Source of the DNA: an uncultured Collinsella sp.
GTDB lineage: Bacteria > Actinomycetota > Coriobacteriia > Coriobacteriales > Coriobacteriaceae
Length of the DNA: 64,000 nucleotides
Assembly: GCA_900541235.1 (NCBI GenBank)
Contig: UQIW01000011.1
Location: forward strand, 22,620-86,619
Direction of reading: 5' to 3'
The position numbers were made by a program, and so were the translations under genes. The notes beneath the pieces were generated by a model, which searched no databases, had not been told where the DNA came from, and saw only the letters and a program-made list of their open reading frames with translations. Shown piece by piece: positions 33,335 through 41,872 of the stretch (its first letter is position 1; the number at the start of each line of letters is the position of its first letter).

Positions 33335-34747
33335 TTATGCTTCGTCGTCCTCGTGCAGACGGCGGCGGTAATCGGCGGCCCAGCCCTCAATGTTTACCTG
33401 GCGGGCACGACCCAGGCCAAGTGCGTCGGCCGGGACCGGCTCGGTGATGACGGAGCCGGCGGCCACGAGTGCGCCGTCGCCAATCTGGGCGGGCGCGACC
33501 ATCATGGTGTCGGAACCGATGAAGGCATCTTTGCCGATGACGGTCTTGTGCTTGTGGACGCCGTCGTAGTTGCAGGTGATGGAGCCCGCGCCCACGTTGA
33601 CGCCGGAGCCCATGGTGGTGTCGCCGATGTAGGACAGGTGGGGCACCTTGGAACCCTCGCCGATCGTGGACTTCTTGATCTCCACGTGCGTGCCGGCCTT
33701 GGATCCGTCGAGCATGTGGGTGCCCGGGCGCAGGTAGGCGCGCGGGCCGCAGTCGACGCCGTTCTCGATGACGGCCTCGATGGCGATGGTCTCATCGATG
33801 ATGCAGCCGCTGCCGACGGTGGTGTCGGTGAGACGGCTGTTGGGGCCGAGCTGGCACTCTTCGCCCACGGTGACGTGGCCGATCAGGTGCGTCTGCGGCC
33901 ACACGACGGTGTCGCGGCCGATGACGGCATCGGGGCCGATCCAGGCCTGCGTGGGGTCGATGAAGGTGACGCCCTCGGCCATCCAGTGCTCGTTGATGCG
34001 GTCGCGCGCGATGGCGGTGAGCTGCGCGAGCTGGATGCGGCTGTTGACGCCCAGGCCGTCGCGGTAGTCGTCACAGTGGAAGATGGAGACCGCCTGGCCG
34101 TGACCCTTGAGGATTTCGAGCATGTCGGGCAGGTAGTACTCGGACTGTGCGTTGTCGTTGCCGATCTCGTTAATGTGGGCGGCAAGCTGCGCGCCGTCGA
34201 AGGCGTAGCAGCCGGCGTTGCACTCCAGCAGCGTGGCGGCCTGCTCGGGCGTGCAGTCCTTCTGCTCGATGATGCGCTCGATCTGACCATCGGCGCCCAA
34301 CTTGATACGGCCGTAGCCAAAAGGATCGGGCGGGGTCATGGTCATGACGGTGCAGGCGAGCTCGCCGGTGGCGACGGTCTGAGCGAACTTGGCGACGGTG
34401 TCGGCGGTGATGAGCGGCAGGTCGCCGTTGAGCACGACGACGGGGCCTTGCGTGATGCCGCAGGCCTCGAGCGCGACCTTGACGGCGTGGCCGGTGCCCA
34501 GGCGCTCGGTCTGCTCGACGCACTCGACCTTGGTGGCGCTGTTGGCGTAGGCGCCATCGATGAGGGCGCGCATCTCGTCGGCGTGGCTGCCGATGACGAC
34601 CACGACGCGGCTGCAGCCGGCCTTGATGGTGGCGTCGACGATCCACTGGACCATGGGCTTGCCCAGGATCTTGTGCGAAACCTTGCAGTGGTTCGACTTC
34701 ATGCGGGTGCCCTCGCCGGCAGCGAGGATAATTGCGGTTGCGTCCAT
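33335..34747 (-). CDS. glmU: bifunctional N-acetylglucosamine-1-phosphate uridyltransferase / glucosamine-1-phosphate acetyltransferase
   Basis: Makes UDP-GlcNAc for the cell wall. 470 residues. The N-terminal pyrophosphorylase has LAAGEGTRMKS, the UTP/Mg region NGDLPLIT and GYGRIK. The C-terminal left-handed beta-helix shows hexapeptide repeats and the acetyl-CoA site GAGSITCNYDG. Start 34747 is fixed by AGGAG on the minus strand and the MDATAIILAAG opening; codons further upstream are not homologous. Confidence 0.96.
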   Translation of the reverse strand: MDATAIILAAGEGTRMKSNHCKVSHKILGKPMVQWIVDATIKAGCSRVVVVIGSHADEMRALIDGAYANSATKVECVEQTERLGTGHAVKVALEACGITQGPVVVLNGDLPLITADTVAKFAQTVATGELACTVMTMTPPDPFGYGRIKLGADGQIERIIEQKDCTPEQAATLLECNAGCYAFDGAQLAAHINEIGNDNAQSEYYLPDMLEILKGHGQAVSIFHCDDYRDGLGVNSRIQLAQLTAIARDRINEHWMAEGVTFIDPTQAWIGPDAVIGRDTVVWPQTHLIGHVTVGEECQLGPNSRLTDTTVGSGCIIDETIAIEAVIENGVDCGPRAYLRPGTHMLDGSKAGTHVEIKKSTIGEGSKVPHLSYIGDTTMGSGVNVGAGSITCNYDGVHKHKTVIGKDAFIGSDTMMVAPAQIGDGALVAAGSVITEPVPADALGLGRARQVNIEGWAADYRRRLHEDDEA

Positions 34748-34940
34748 GTGATCTCCTGTTACGTTATAGAGACGTGTGTTTGGAAACGATACACGGCGCA
34801 ATATGATACCGCAGGCATATGTTGAGCGCGTAGCGATTGGTTTGCGGCGGTTGGGGCTTGCGCCGCCGTCGTGGCGTTTGCGCTGCTTGCGTGCGGCGTT
34901 GGCGGTGCTGCGGAGCTGTCTTTTGAGCGAGGGGACGGGG

Positions 34941-35834
34941 GTGCCCGTGGACAACATACGAGAGGAGTTTGGCGGCGAGCCCGTCGCGGCATTCTCGATG
35001 TCGCATCCGGCTGTGCCGGCACTCTATATAGTGCTGACGCTGGGGCTCACCATGTTCTCGATGCAGCCGGTGCTGATTGCGCTGTCACTTGCGGGCGGGC
35101 TGGCGTATGGATTTGCGACGCGCGGGGCTGCCCGCACGCTGGGCGCACTCCGCTGGCAGCTGCCGGTGATTTTGATTATCGCGCTGGTCAATCCGCTGTT
35201 TAGCGCCTCGGGCTCGACGGAGCTGTTCCGTATTGGCATGCGCGCGGTGTATCTGGAAAGCATGGTATATGGCCTGTGCATGGGCGGGCTGTTTGTGGCG
35301 AGCGTGCTGTGGTTTGAGGCCGCGGCGTCGATGCTCGAATACGACAAGGTGCTCGCACTGTTAGGCAACGCCGCGCCGGTGATCGCGCTTATGATCTCGA
35401 TGTGCATGCGGCTTATCCCACAGTTTTTGTGCCGCGGCCGCACGGTGCTGGCGGTGCAGGACGCGATTGATGTACCGGGGCGTGCGCCGGCCGACCCCGT
35501 GCGCTCGCGCTTGCGGGCATCGAGTGTGTTGATGGGCTGGGGCATGGAAGATTCGCTGGAGCGCGCGGACGCGATGCGCTCGCGCGGGTGGGGTGCCGCG
35601 ACGCGTCGTACGACGTATGCGCGGTATCGGCTGGGGCGCAGTGACGTTGCCGCGCTGGCCGGGCTCGTACTGTTTGGCGCCGCCGCGGTGGCGGTGGCGT
35701 GGACCGCGACGACGCAGTATTCGTTTTATCCGCAGCTCTCGGTGCCGGCGCCGTGGCTGGGCTATGTCGTGTACGCTGCCTGGATGATGCTGCCTTGCGC
35801 ATTGCACGCGATTGATGAGAAGAGGTTTGGCTGA
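34941..35834 (+). CDS. ECF transporter T component (EcfT/CbiQ-like)
   Basis: Energy-coupling membrane subunit linking the S component to the ATPases. About 297 residues. Hydrophobic helices follow SHPAVPALYIVLTLGLTM. The conserved cytoplasmic region has two Ala-Arg-type signatures, ADPVRSRLRASSVLM and ERADAMRSRGWGAATRRT. The start is uncertain: GTG 34941 has GAGGGG upstream, ATG 34998 has no good site. Its stop overlaps the ATPase start (TGATG). It is transcribed divergently from glmU. Confidence 0.87.
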   Translation: MPVDNIREEFGGEPVAAFSMSHPAVPALYIVLTLGLTMFSMQPVLIALSLAGGLAYGFATRGAARTLGALRWQLPVILIIALVNPLFSASGSTELFRIGMRAVYLESMVYGLCMGGLFVASVLWFEAAASMLEYDKVLALLGNAAPVIALMISMCMRLIPQFLCRGRTVLAVQDAIDVPGRAPADPVRSRLRASSVLMGWGMEDSLERADAMRSRGWGAATRRTTYARYRLGRSDVAALAGLVLFGAAAVAVAWTATTQYSFYPQLSVPAPWLGYVVYAAWMMLPCALHAIDEKRFG

Positions 35835-37477
35835 TGGCTCGGTTGGATAGCTGCTCGGTAACGGGCGGGGCGTGCGGCTCCGATGTGCCTGCGATTGAGG
35901 TACGGGGTCTGAGCTTTACCTACCCCGGGGCTGAGGCGTCGGCACTCGAGGGGCTCGACTGGTCTGTTCCCCAAGGTGCGTTTGCGCTGCTTGTTGGCGG
36001 AACCGGTTCGGGCAAGTCGACGCTGCTGTCGCTGCTCAAGCCCGAGATCGTTCCAGCGGGCGAGCGCACTGGCGAACTGCGCGTGCTGGGCGAGCCCGTT
36101 GCCGACATGGACGTACGGGCATCGGCGGAGCGCGTGGGCTATGTGTTCCAGGATCCCGAGAACCAGATCGTGTGCGAAACCGTGTGGCACGAGATGGCGT
36201 TTGGCCTGGAAAACTTGGGGCTAGCACGTGATGAGATGCGCCGTCGCGTAGCTGAGACCAGCTATTTCTTTGGGCTGGAAGATTGGCTTCACCGCGATAC
36301 TGACACGCTTTCGGGTGGTCGCAAACAGTTGCTGTCGTTGGCGGCCGTTCTGGCGTTGCGCCCGCACGTGCTGCTGCTCGACGAGCCCACGTCTCAGCTC
36401 GATCCCGTTGCCGAGAAGAATTTCCTGCACGCGCTGTTTCGTGTGAATCGCGAGCTGGGCTGCACGGTTGTTGTGGCGACGCATCAGCCGCGCCCAATGC
36501 TCGAATACGCGACGTGTGCGTACCGGATTGAGGATGGCCGCGTGCACGAGGCGGCGGATATGGCATCTTTGGGACGCCGAGAATCGCTGTTTTCCGATGA
36601 CACGTTGGGGTGGGGTGCCATCCGATGTGCAAAAAACGGAGTATTCAGCAGGCGTGAGGACAATTTGGGCTCTCTGGAGCCGCCCGGGGACGTATCGAGC
36701 GCGAAAAAAAGTTCAGAATTGGACAAATCGTCCGAATTTGTGGCGCAAACGTCGCTCGAGAACGGCTTGGAAGCCTTCTCGCGCACGGATGGAAGCAGAA
36801 TACTCCAAAAAATGCACGCTGGGTCGGCTACCACCCTGTCGGAAGGTTGGTTTCGCTACGATCGAGCGTCCGGCTGGGTGTTGCGTGGGCTCGATGCGTC
36901 GTTTTCGGCCGGTGCGGTGCATGCGGTTGTTGGCGGTAACGGCTGCGGCAAGTCGACGGTGCTCTCGGTGCTGGCGAAGACCGCCAAGCTGCAGCGCGGC
37001 CGCATGGTGCGCGGAGCGGCCTCGGCGGCGCTGCTGCCTCAGAATCCCAAAGCATTGCTGGTTGCCGAGACGGTTCGCGATGAGCTGATGGAATGGGCCT
37101 CGACCTGCGGATATGACGAGAACTTGGCGCGGGAGCGTGCGGCGAGCTTGGGGTTGTCGGGTCTGGATGGACGCCATCCGTACGATCTTTCGGGCGGGCA
37201 GCGTCAACTGCTTGCATTGGCAAAACTGCTGCTAATCGGCCCCGAACTGCTATTGCTCGATGAGCCCACCAAGGGTCTAGACCTGTTCAGCCGCCGCATC
37301 ATCGCCCGCGCCCTGCGTGACCATGCGAAGGCTGGCGGCACCGTCATCATGGCCACGCACGATCTGGATTTTGCCGAGCAGGTTGCCGATGACGTTGCCA
37401 TGATGTTTGACGGTGAGATTGCCTGCATGGAGTCCCCGGCCGACTTCTTTGCCGACAACGTGTTCTATAGGGCGTGA
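35834..37477 (+). CDS. ECF transporter double ATPase (EcfA-EcfA' fusion)
   Basis: 547 residues with two complete ABC domains. The first (about 18-240) has GGTGSGKST, LSGGRKQ and VLLLDEPTSQLD. The second (about 335-545) has GGNGCGKST, LSGGQRQ and LLLLDEPTKGLD. In most bacteria the two are separate genes. The linker (about 265-328) is encoded by a lower-GC stretch bounded by inverted repeats at 36627-36650 and 36795-36816, so it looks like an in-frame insertion. It overlaps the T gene by one base, and the S gene starts 4 bases after its stop. Confidence 0.92.
   Translation: MARLDSCSVTGGACGSDVPAIEVRGLSFTYPGAEASALEGLDWSVPQGAFALLVGGTGSGKSTLLSLLKPEIVPAGERTGELRVLGEPVADMDVRASAERVGYVFQDPENQIVCETVWHEMAFGLENLGLARDEMRRRVAETSYFFGLEDWLHRDTDTLSGGRKQLLSLAAVLALRPHVLLLDEPTSQLDPVAEKNFLHALFRVNRELGCTVVVATHQPRPMLEYATCAYRIEDGRVHEAADMASLGRRESLFSDDTLGWGAIRCAKNGVFSRREDNLGSLEPPGDVSSAKKSSELDKSSEFVAQTSLENGLEAFSRTDGSRILQKMHAGSATTLSEGWFRYDRASGWVLRGLDASFSAGAVHAVVGGNGCGKSTVLSVLAKTAKLQRGRMVRGAASAALLPQNPKALLVAETVRDELMEWASTCGYDENLARERAASLGLSGLDGRHPYDLSGGQRQLLALAKLLLIGPELLLLDEPTKGLDLFSRRIIARALRDHAKAGGTVIMATHDLDFAEQVADDVAMMFDGEIACMESPADFFADNVFYRA
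36627..36816. repeat. palindrome-bounded insertion inside the ECF ATPase gene
   Basis: Arms gtgcaaaaaacggagtattc (36627-36646) and gaatactccaaaaaatgcac (36797-36816) are nearly complementary. Inside is a second hairpin AATTGGAC/GTCCGAATT (about 36717-36740). The whole stays in frame and encodes the linker between the two ABC domains. Composition differs from the flanking coding sequence. Confidence 0.72.
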
Positions 37478-37481
37478 TGGG

Positions 37482-38195
37482 ATGGCGGATTTTCGCGCCT
37501 CGCGCCTACTCACAAAACTTGAGATTCCGCTGTTGTTGGCGGTGCCGGCGGTAATGGCCGCAGCATTGCTGGCAGGCATTGAGCAGGCAGCGCTTGCCAT
37601 GCTGGTTGTGGTGGCGCTCGTGCTCGCGCTGTTCTTTGCGGGTTACGAGGCATCTCGTCCGGGTTTGCGCCAGATTATGCCCACGTTGGTGCTGGCGGCG
37701 CTGGCGGCGGCGGGGCGCATCCTGTTTGGGCCCATTCCCGACTTTAAACCGGTGAGTGCCATCGCCATTATCGCGGGGGCGACGTTGGGTCGACGCAACG
37801 GCTTCATGGTTGGTGCGCTGGCAGCGCTGACCAGCAATTTCTTTTTTGGACAGGGCATGTGGACGCCATGGCAGATGTATGCCTGGGGTCTGGTTGGCTA
37901 TGTTGGCGGCGCGCTGGCGCATGCGGGCGCGTTCGACCGCGCCGACGGCACCGTGCGATTGCCGGCGCTACTGGCGTACGGCTTTGCGTCGGGCTTGCTC
38001 TATGGCGTCGTGATCAACGCGTATGACATCATTGGTTTTGTGCAGCCGCTCACGTGGGCGGGAGCCGTGGCGCGTCTTGTCACGGCAGTGCCGTTCGATA
38101 TCACACACGGCCTCGCGACCTGCGTGTTCTTGGCCGCCTTGTACAAGCCTTGGTGCCGTCGCATTAACCGTGTCGTCGTGAAATACGGGCTGTAG
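37482..38195 (+). CDS. ECF transporter S component
   Basis: Substrate-binding membrane subunit, 237 residues, about six helices. The segment GPIPDFKPVSAIAIIAG followed by LGRRNGFMVGALAALTSNFFFGQG and WTPWQMYAWGLVGYVGG is typical of an S-component group that includes cobalamin-type transporters; vitamin B12 or a precursor is a guess. It is the last gene of the T-A-S operon. No B12, thiamine or FMN riboswitch is visible upstream. Confidence 0.83.
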   Translation: MADFRASRLLTKLEIPLLLAVPAVMAAALLAGIEQAALAMLVVVALVLALFFAGYEASRPGLRQIMPTLVLAALAAAGRILFGPIPDFKPVSAIAIIAGATLGRRNGFMVGALAALTSNFFFGQGMWTPWQMYAWGLVGYVGGALAHAGAFDRADGTVRLPALLAYGFASGLLYGVVINAYDIIGFVQPLTWAGAVARLVTAVPFDITHGLATCVFLAALYKPWCRRINRVVVKYGL

Positions 38196-38218
38196 GGCAT
38201 TTCGCGTTCCCTCACGAA

Positions 38219-38283
38219 CTTGCGGTGGAATAGTTCTTGTTTTTGGCTATTTGCTGCCCAAACAGGAACTATTCCACCGCAAC
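38219..38283. repeat. 23-bp hairpin between convergent ECF and exonuclease genes
   Basis: Arms ttgcggtggaatagttcttg and the complementary copy ending ccaccgcaa, with one G-U type change. Probable bidirectional terminator or repeat. Confidence 0.7.
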
Positions 38284-38343
38284 TTATAGGGGGAGAGGGG
38301 TCACATGATCTGTTTTCCTCTGTCCCCCAGGAATTACTTGGCG

Positions 38344-39162
38344 CTAGAGCTCTAGCGTGAGGGTAACGGGGCAGTGGTCGCTGCCAAAGATGTCGCCGCG
38401 GATGCCGGTGTCGCGTACGTTGTCGGCGATTGCGTCGCTTACCAGGAAGTAGTCGATGCGCCAGCCGGCGTTGTTCTTGCGGGCATTAAAGCGGTAGCTC
38501 CACCAGCTGTAAACGCCCTCGACGTCGGGGTTTGCCGTGCGCCAGGTATCGGTAAAGCCGGCGTTGAGCAGCTCGGTAAACTTGCCGCGCTCCTCGTCCG
38601 AAAAGCCTGCGTTGCCGCGGTTGGACTTGGGGTTCTTAAGGTCGATCTCCTCGTGCGCCACGTTAAAGTCGCCGCAGGTTACGACGGGTTTGCCGGTCTC
38701 GCGCTCGAGCGCGTTCAAAAAGTCGCGGTAGGCATCGTCCCAGGCCATGCGCACGTCGATGCGGGCGAGTTCGTTTTGCGCGTTGGGAGTGTAGACATCC
38801 ACAAACCAGAACTTGTCGAACTCGAGCGCGCAGACGCGGCCCTCGGTTGCGGCTTGGGCGACGAGCTCGGCCGCCTCGCCCTCGCCGGTGTGGGGTAACA
38901 GCGCGTCGGCGTGCAGCACGCGCAGCGGTTCCTGGCGGCTAAAGACCGCAGTGCCCGAATAGCCTTTACGCTCGGCGTAGCTCCAGGTTTGGTGATAGCC
39001 GGGCAGGTCAATATCAACCTGGCCTTCTTGCAGCTTGGTCTCTTGCAGCGCCAGGATATCGACGTCGAGTTCTTGCGCGATCTGGATAAAGCTCGGGTCC
39101 TTTTTGAGCACGGCGCGCAGGCCGTTGACGTTCCACGAGGCGAAAGTGTAAGTCTGAGGCAT
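38344..39162 (-). CDS. exodeoxyribonuclease III
   Basis: DNA repair nuclease/AP endonuclease of 272 residues (ExoA/XthA family). Motifs: FASWNVNGLRAVL, LQETKLQ with the metal-binding Glu, YTPNAQ, GDFNVAH, and GSDHCPVTL at the end. It is a single gene, convergent with the ECF operon and divergent from the sirtuin. Confidence 0.94.
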   Translation of the reverse strand: MPQTYTFASWNVNGLRAVLKKDPSFIQIAQELDVDILALQETKLQEGQVDIDLPGYHQTWSYAERKGYSGTAVFSRQEPLRVLHADALLPHTGEGEAAELVAQAATEGRVCALEFDKFWFVDVYTPNAQNELARIDVRMAWDDAYRDFLNALERETGKPVVTCGDFNVAHEEIDLKNPKSNRGNAGFSDEERGKFTELLNAGFTDTWRTANPDVEGVYSWWSYRFNARKNNAGWRIDYFLVSDAIADNVRDTGIRGDIFGSDHCPVTLTLEL

Positions 39163-39275
39163 GGTGTCCTTTCGACGGGGTTGGCAGGCTTAAGATTAGC
39201 GCAACAGGGGCGGGGCGGAGTCCGCGAGTGATAGTGCGAACGCCGCCGTCCCGGAGACACGGACGGAGGACTCAT

Positions 39276-40028
39276 ATGACGCAGGCAATATCGGACCCCA
39301 GGCAGGCCTCCGCCGCGCTGGCGGATCTGTTTGACACCCACAAGCGCGTGGTCTTCTTTGGCGGCGCTGGTGTTTCCACGGCAAGTGGCATCCCCGATTT
39401 CCGCAGCGTGGACGGCCTGTATCACCAGCAGTTTGCCTATCCGCCCGAGACCATGCTGTCGCATAGCTTTTACGAGGCGCATCCGGCCGAGTTCTTCGAC
39501 TTCTACCGCACCAAGATGATCGCGCTTGGCGCCAAGCCCAATCGCTGCCACACCAAGCTGGCCGAGCTGGAGCGCGCCGGCAAGCTAAATGCCGTGGTGA
39601 CGCAAAATATCGACGGCCTGCATCAGATGGCCGGCTCACAACGCGTGTTCGAGCTGCACGGATCGGTCCATCGCAACATTTGCCAGTCGTGCGGCGCGGT
39701 CTATAGCGCCGAGTGGATTTGCTCGCGCGAGCACGAGGACGCCGCGGGCGTGCCTGCGTGCCCCGCGTGCGGCGACCGCATCAAGCCCGATGTAGTGCTC
39801 TACGAAGAGCCGCTCGATGAGCATGTGCTGACCGGTGCCGTTGCCGCCATCGCCGCGGCCGATGCCCTCATTGTGGGCGGGACCTCGCTCGTGGTGTATC
39901 CGGCGGCAGGCCTTACGCGTTACTTTACCGGCGATACGCTGGCCATATGCAACCTTGCTCCCACCGATCAGGATGCAAATGCCGACCTGCTGATTTCTTG
40001 CGACATCGCGGCCGCGTTTGCGTTCTAG
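39276..40028 (+). CDS. NAD-dependent deacetylase (sirtuin)
   Basis: Removes acyl groups from lysine with NAD+. 250 residues. Motifs: GGAGVSTASGIPDFRS, TQNIDGLH, catalytic His in ELHGSVH, four zinc cysteines (CQSC and CPAC), and GGTSLVVYPAAGL. Start 39276 has GGAGGA 5 bases upstream; an in-frame start at 39228 has no good site. Confidence 0.94.
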   Translation: MTQAISDPRQASAALADLFDTHKRVVFFGGAGVSTASGIPDFRSVDGLYHQQFAYPPETMLSHSFYEAHPAEFFDFYRTKMIALGAKPNRCHTKLAELERAGKLNAVVTQNIDGLHQMAGSQRVFELHGSVHRNICQSCGAVYSAEWICSREHEDAAGVPACPACGDRIKPDVVLYEEPLDEHVLTGAVAAIAAADALIVGGTSLVVYPAAGLTRYFTGDTLAICNLAPTDQDANADLLISCDIAAAFAF

Positions 40029-40042
40029 CCCGCGCGCGCGGA

Positions 40043-40048
40043 TACAAT
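40043..40048 (+). promoter_or_regulatory. candidate -10 box of the folPK operon
   Basis: TACAAT followed by a leader that can fold into a GC-rich hairpin (CGCCGCC/GGCGGCG, about 40073-40101) before the AGGAGG site. It could be a promoter with a structured leader; no known folate riboswitch pattern is seen. Confidence 0.4.
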
Positions 40049-40123
40049 AGAAAGACTGAGTGCAAAGCGACCCCGCCGCCAGCTCCCCAAGCTCGGCGGC
40101 GTGGGCATTTTAGGAGGATGTTC

Positions 40124-41872
40124 ATGGCGAACGACAGCAAGACATGGCGGTGCGGAAAGTACGAGCTCAGCTTTGACCGTCCGCGCATCATGGGCGTCCT
40201 CAACGTGACGCCCGATTCGTTTAGCGATGGCGGGGAGCACTTCGACCCGGATGCCGCCATCGAGTACGGCCTGGCGATGCTCGACGCCGGCGCCGACATC
40301 ATCGACGTGGGCGGCGAGTCCACGCGCCCCGGCTTTACCCCGGTCAACCCCGACGAGGAGGCTCGCCGCGTGCTGCCCGTGGTGCGCGCGCTGGCCAAGG
40401 AGGGCGCCATCGTCTCGATCGACACGCGTCATGTGGCGGTTGCCAAGGCGGCCGTGCGCTGCGGCGCCTCGATCGTCAACGACGTGACCGGCTTCACCGA
40501 TCCCAAGATGGTCGAGTTTGTTAAGACGAGCACCTGCGGCGTCATCGTGATGCATGCCGGCGAGGTCGCCGCGCCCACCCGCACGCACGCAACGGTGCAG
40601 CTCGATACCTCGGCAGCGGCGTTTGTTGCCGAGAAGGCGCGCGAGGCGGCTGCCGAGGCCGCGCGTGAGGCCGAGAAGCCGGCTCGCCGCCGTCGCGGCA
40701 AGCTGCTGGGTGAGCCCAAGGTTGAGGCCAAGCTTCCGGGCGGCGTGGTGCAGCCCTCGTTGCCGTTTGGCGAACCGGAGCCCACGTCCGAGCCCGCAAC
40801 CGAGCTGGGGCAGGAGACGCCGGCCGCCGAGCAGGTTGCTGCCGCCGAGACCGTCGCGCCCGCGCCCGCGCCCGCGCCCGAGGCCACCGAGGCCGCATCG
40901 GAGTCCAATGACCGCCTGGCCGCCATGATGCGCCGCAGCGCCCGCCGCGAGGAAGCCTACGTGCCCACCTCGCAGCTCCGCCGCTTCACCCTGCCCGATT
41001 CGGCGCCCATCATGCGCCGCGTCATGGGCTTTCTGTCCGACCAGGCCCGCACGCTCATCCATGCCGGCGTGTCGCGCGACCGCATCTGCATTGATCCTGG
41101 CCCGGGCTTTGGTAAGTCGGCTAACGAGGACATCGTCATCCAGCGCGAGACTGCCAAGATGGCGTCACTGGGGTATCCGCTCATGTGTGCCGTGTCGCGC
41201 AAGCGCTTTGTGGGCGCCGTCTCGGGCGTGGCCGAGGCCGCCGAGCGCGATGCCGCTACGTTTGGCGTGTGCCTGGGCGCCATCCAGGCCGGTGCCAACA
41301 TCGTGCGCGTGCACGACGCCGCGGGTTTTGCGCAGTTCCTGAACGGCTACTGGGCGGTTGCCAAGCCACAGCCGCGCCGCGCATTTGTGGCCGTGGGCTC
41401 CAACCTGGGGCATCGCTGCGACAACATCCGCGCCGCACGCGACATGATCGCCGAGATTCCGCTCACCTGCGTGTCCAACTCCTCCAAGATTTACGAGAGC
41501 GAGCCGGCCTACGAGACGCGCCAGGACGCGTTTGCCAACGCCGTCATCGAGATCAAGACCGAGCTGGCGCCGCTGGTGCTGCTCGATGAGCTCATGAAGA
41601 TCGAGGCCGAGCTTGGGCGCGACCGCTCCAAAAAGGCCAAGGCCAACGGTCCGCGCACCATCGACCTGGACCTGCTGTGGATGGACGGCGAGACCCACGG
41701 CGGCAAAAAGCTGCGCCTGCCGCATCCGCTGATCGGCGAACGCGACTTTGTGCTGGTGCCGCTCGAGGACCTGATGCACGACCCGGCGCGGTTCTTCCGC
41801 TACAACGGTGTCGAGGTCAAGGAGCCCGAGGACCGCGTGGGTCATATCGTGGGCGAATTGGGGCGTATGTAG
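40124..41872 (+). CDS. folP-folK: dihydropteroate synthase - HPPK fusion
   Basis: 582 residues joining two folate steps. The FolP half starts RIMGVLNVTPDSFSDGG and has GGESTRPG. After the VMHAGEV strand (about 140-148) comes a low-complexity insertion of about 140 residues rich in Ala, Glu and Pro, with a basic ARRRRGK patch. The barrel then resumes (RICIDPGPGFGKS, AVSRKRFVG, RVHDAAGFAQF). The FolK half (about 418-582) has AFVAVGSNLGHRCDNI, RTIDLDLLWMDG and LPHPLIGERDFVLVPL. Start 40124 follows AGGAGG by 6 bases; ATG 40118 is too close. The next gene starts directly after the stop. Confidence 0.93.
   Translation: MANDSKTWRCGKYELSFDRPRIMGVLNVTPDSFSDGGEHFDPDAAIEYGLAMLDAGADIIDVGGESTRPGFTPVNPDEEARRVLPVVRALAKEGAIVSIDTRHVAVAKAAVRCGASIVNDVTGFTDPKMVEFVKTSTCGVIVMHAGEVAAPTRTHATVQLDTSAAAFVAEKAREAAAEAAREAEKPARRRRGKLLGEPKVEAKLPGGVVQPSLPFGEPEPTSEPATELGQETPAAEQVAAAETVAPAPAPAPEATEAASESNDRLAAMMRRSARREEAYVPTSQLRRFTLPDSAPIMRRVMGFLSDQARTLIHAGVSRDRICIDPGPGFGKSANEDIVIQRETAKMASLGYPLMCAVSRKRFVGAVSGVAEAAERDAATFGVCLGAIQAGANIVRVHDAAGFAQFLNGYWAVAKPQPRRAFVAVGSNLGHRCDNIRAARDMIAEIPLTCVSNSSKIYESEPAYETRQDAFANAVIEIKTELAPLVLLDELMKIEAELGRDRSKKAKANGPRTIDLDLLWMDGETHGGKKLRLPHPLIGERDFVLVPLEDLMHDPARFFRYNGVEVKEPEDRVGHIVGELGRM

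Noticed and set aside
34748..34940. A vitamin riboswitch before the ECF operon
   Set aside because: No B12 box, TPP or FMN motif is visible in the short divergent gap with glmU.
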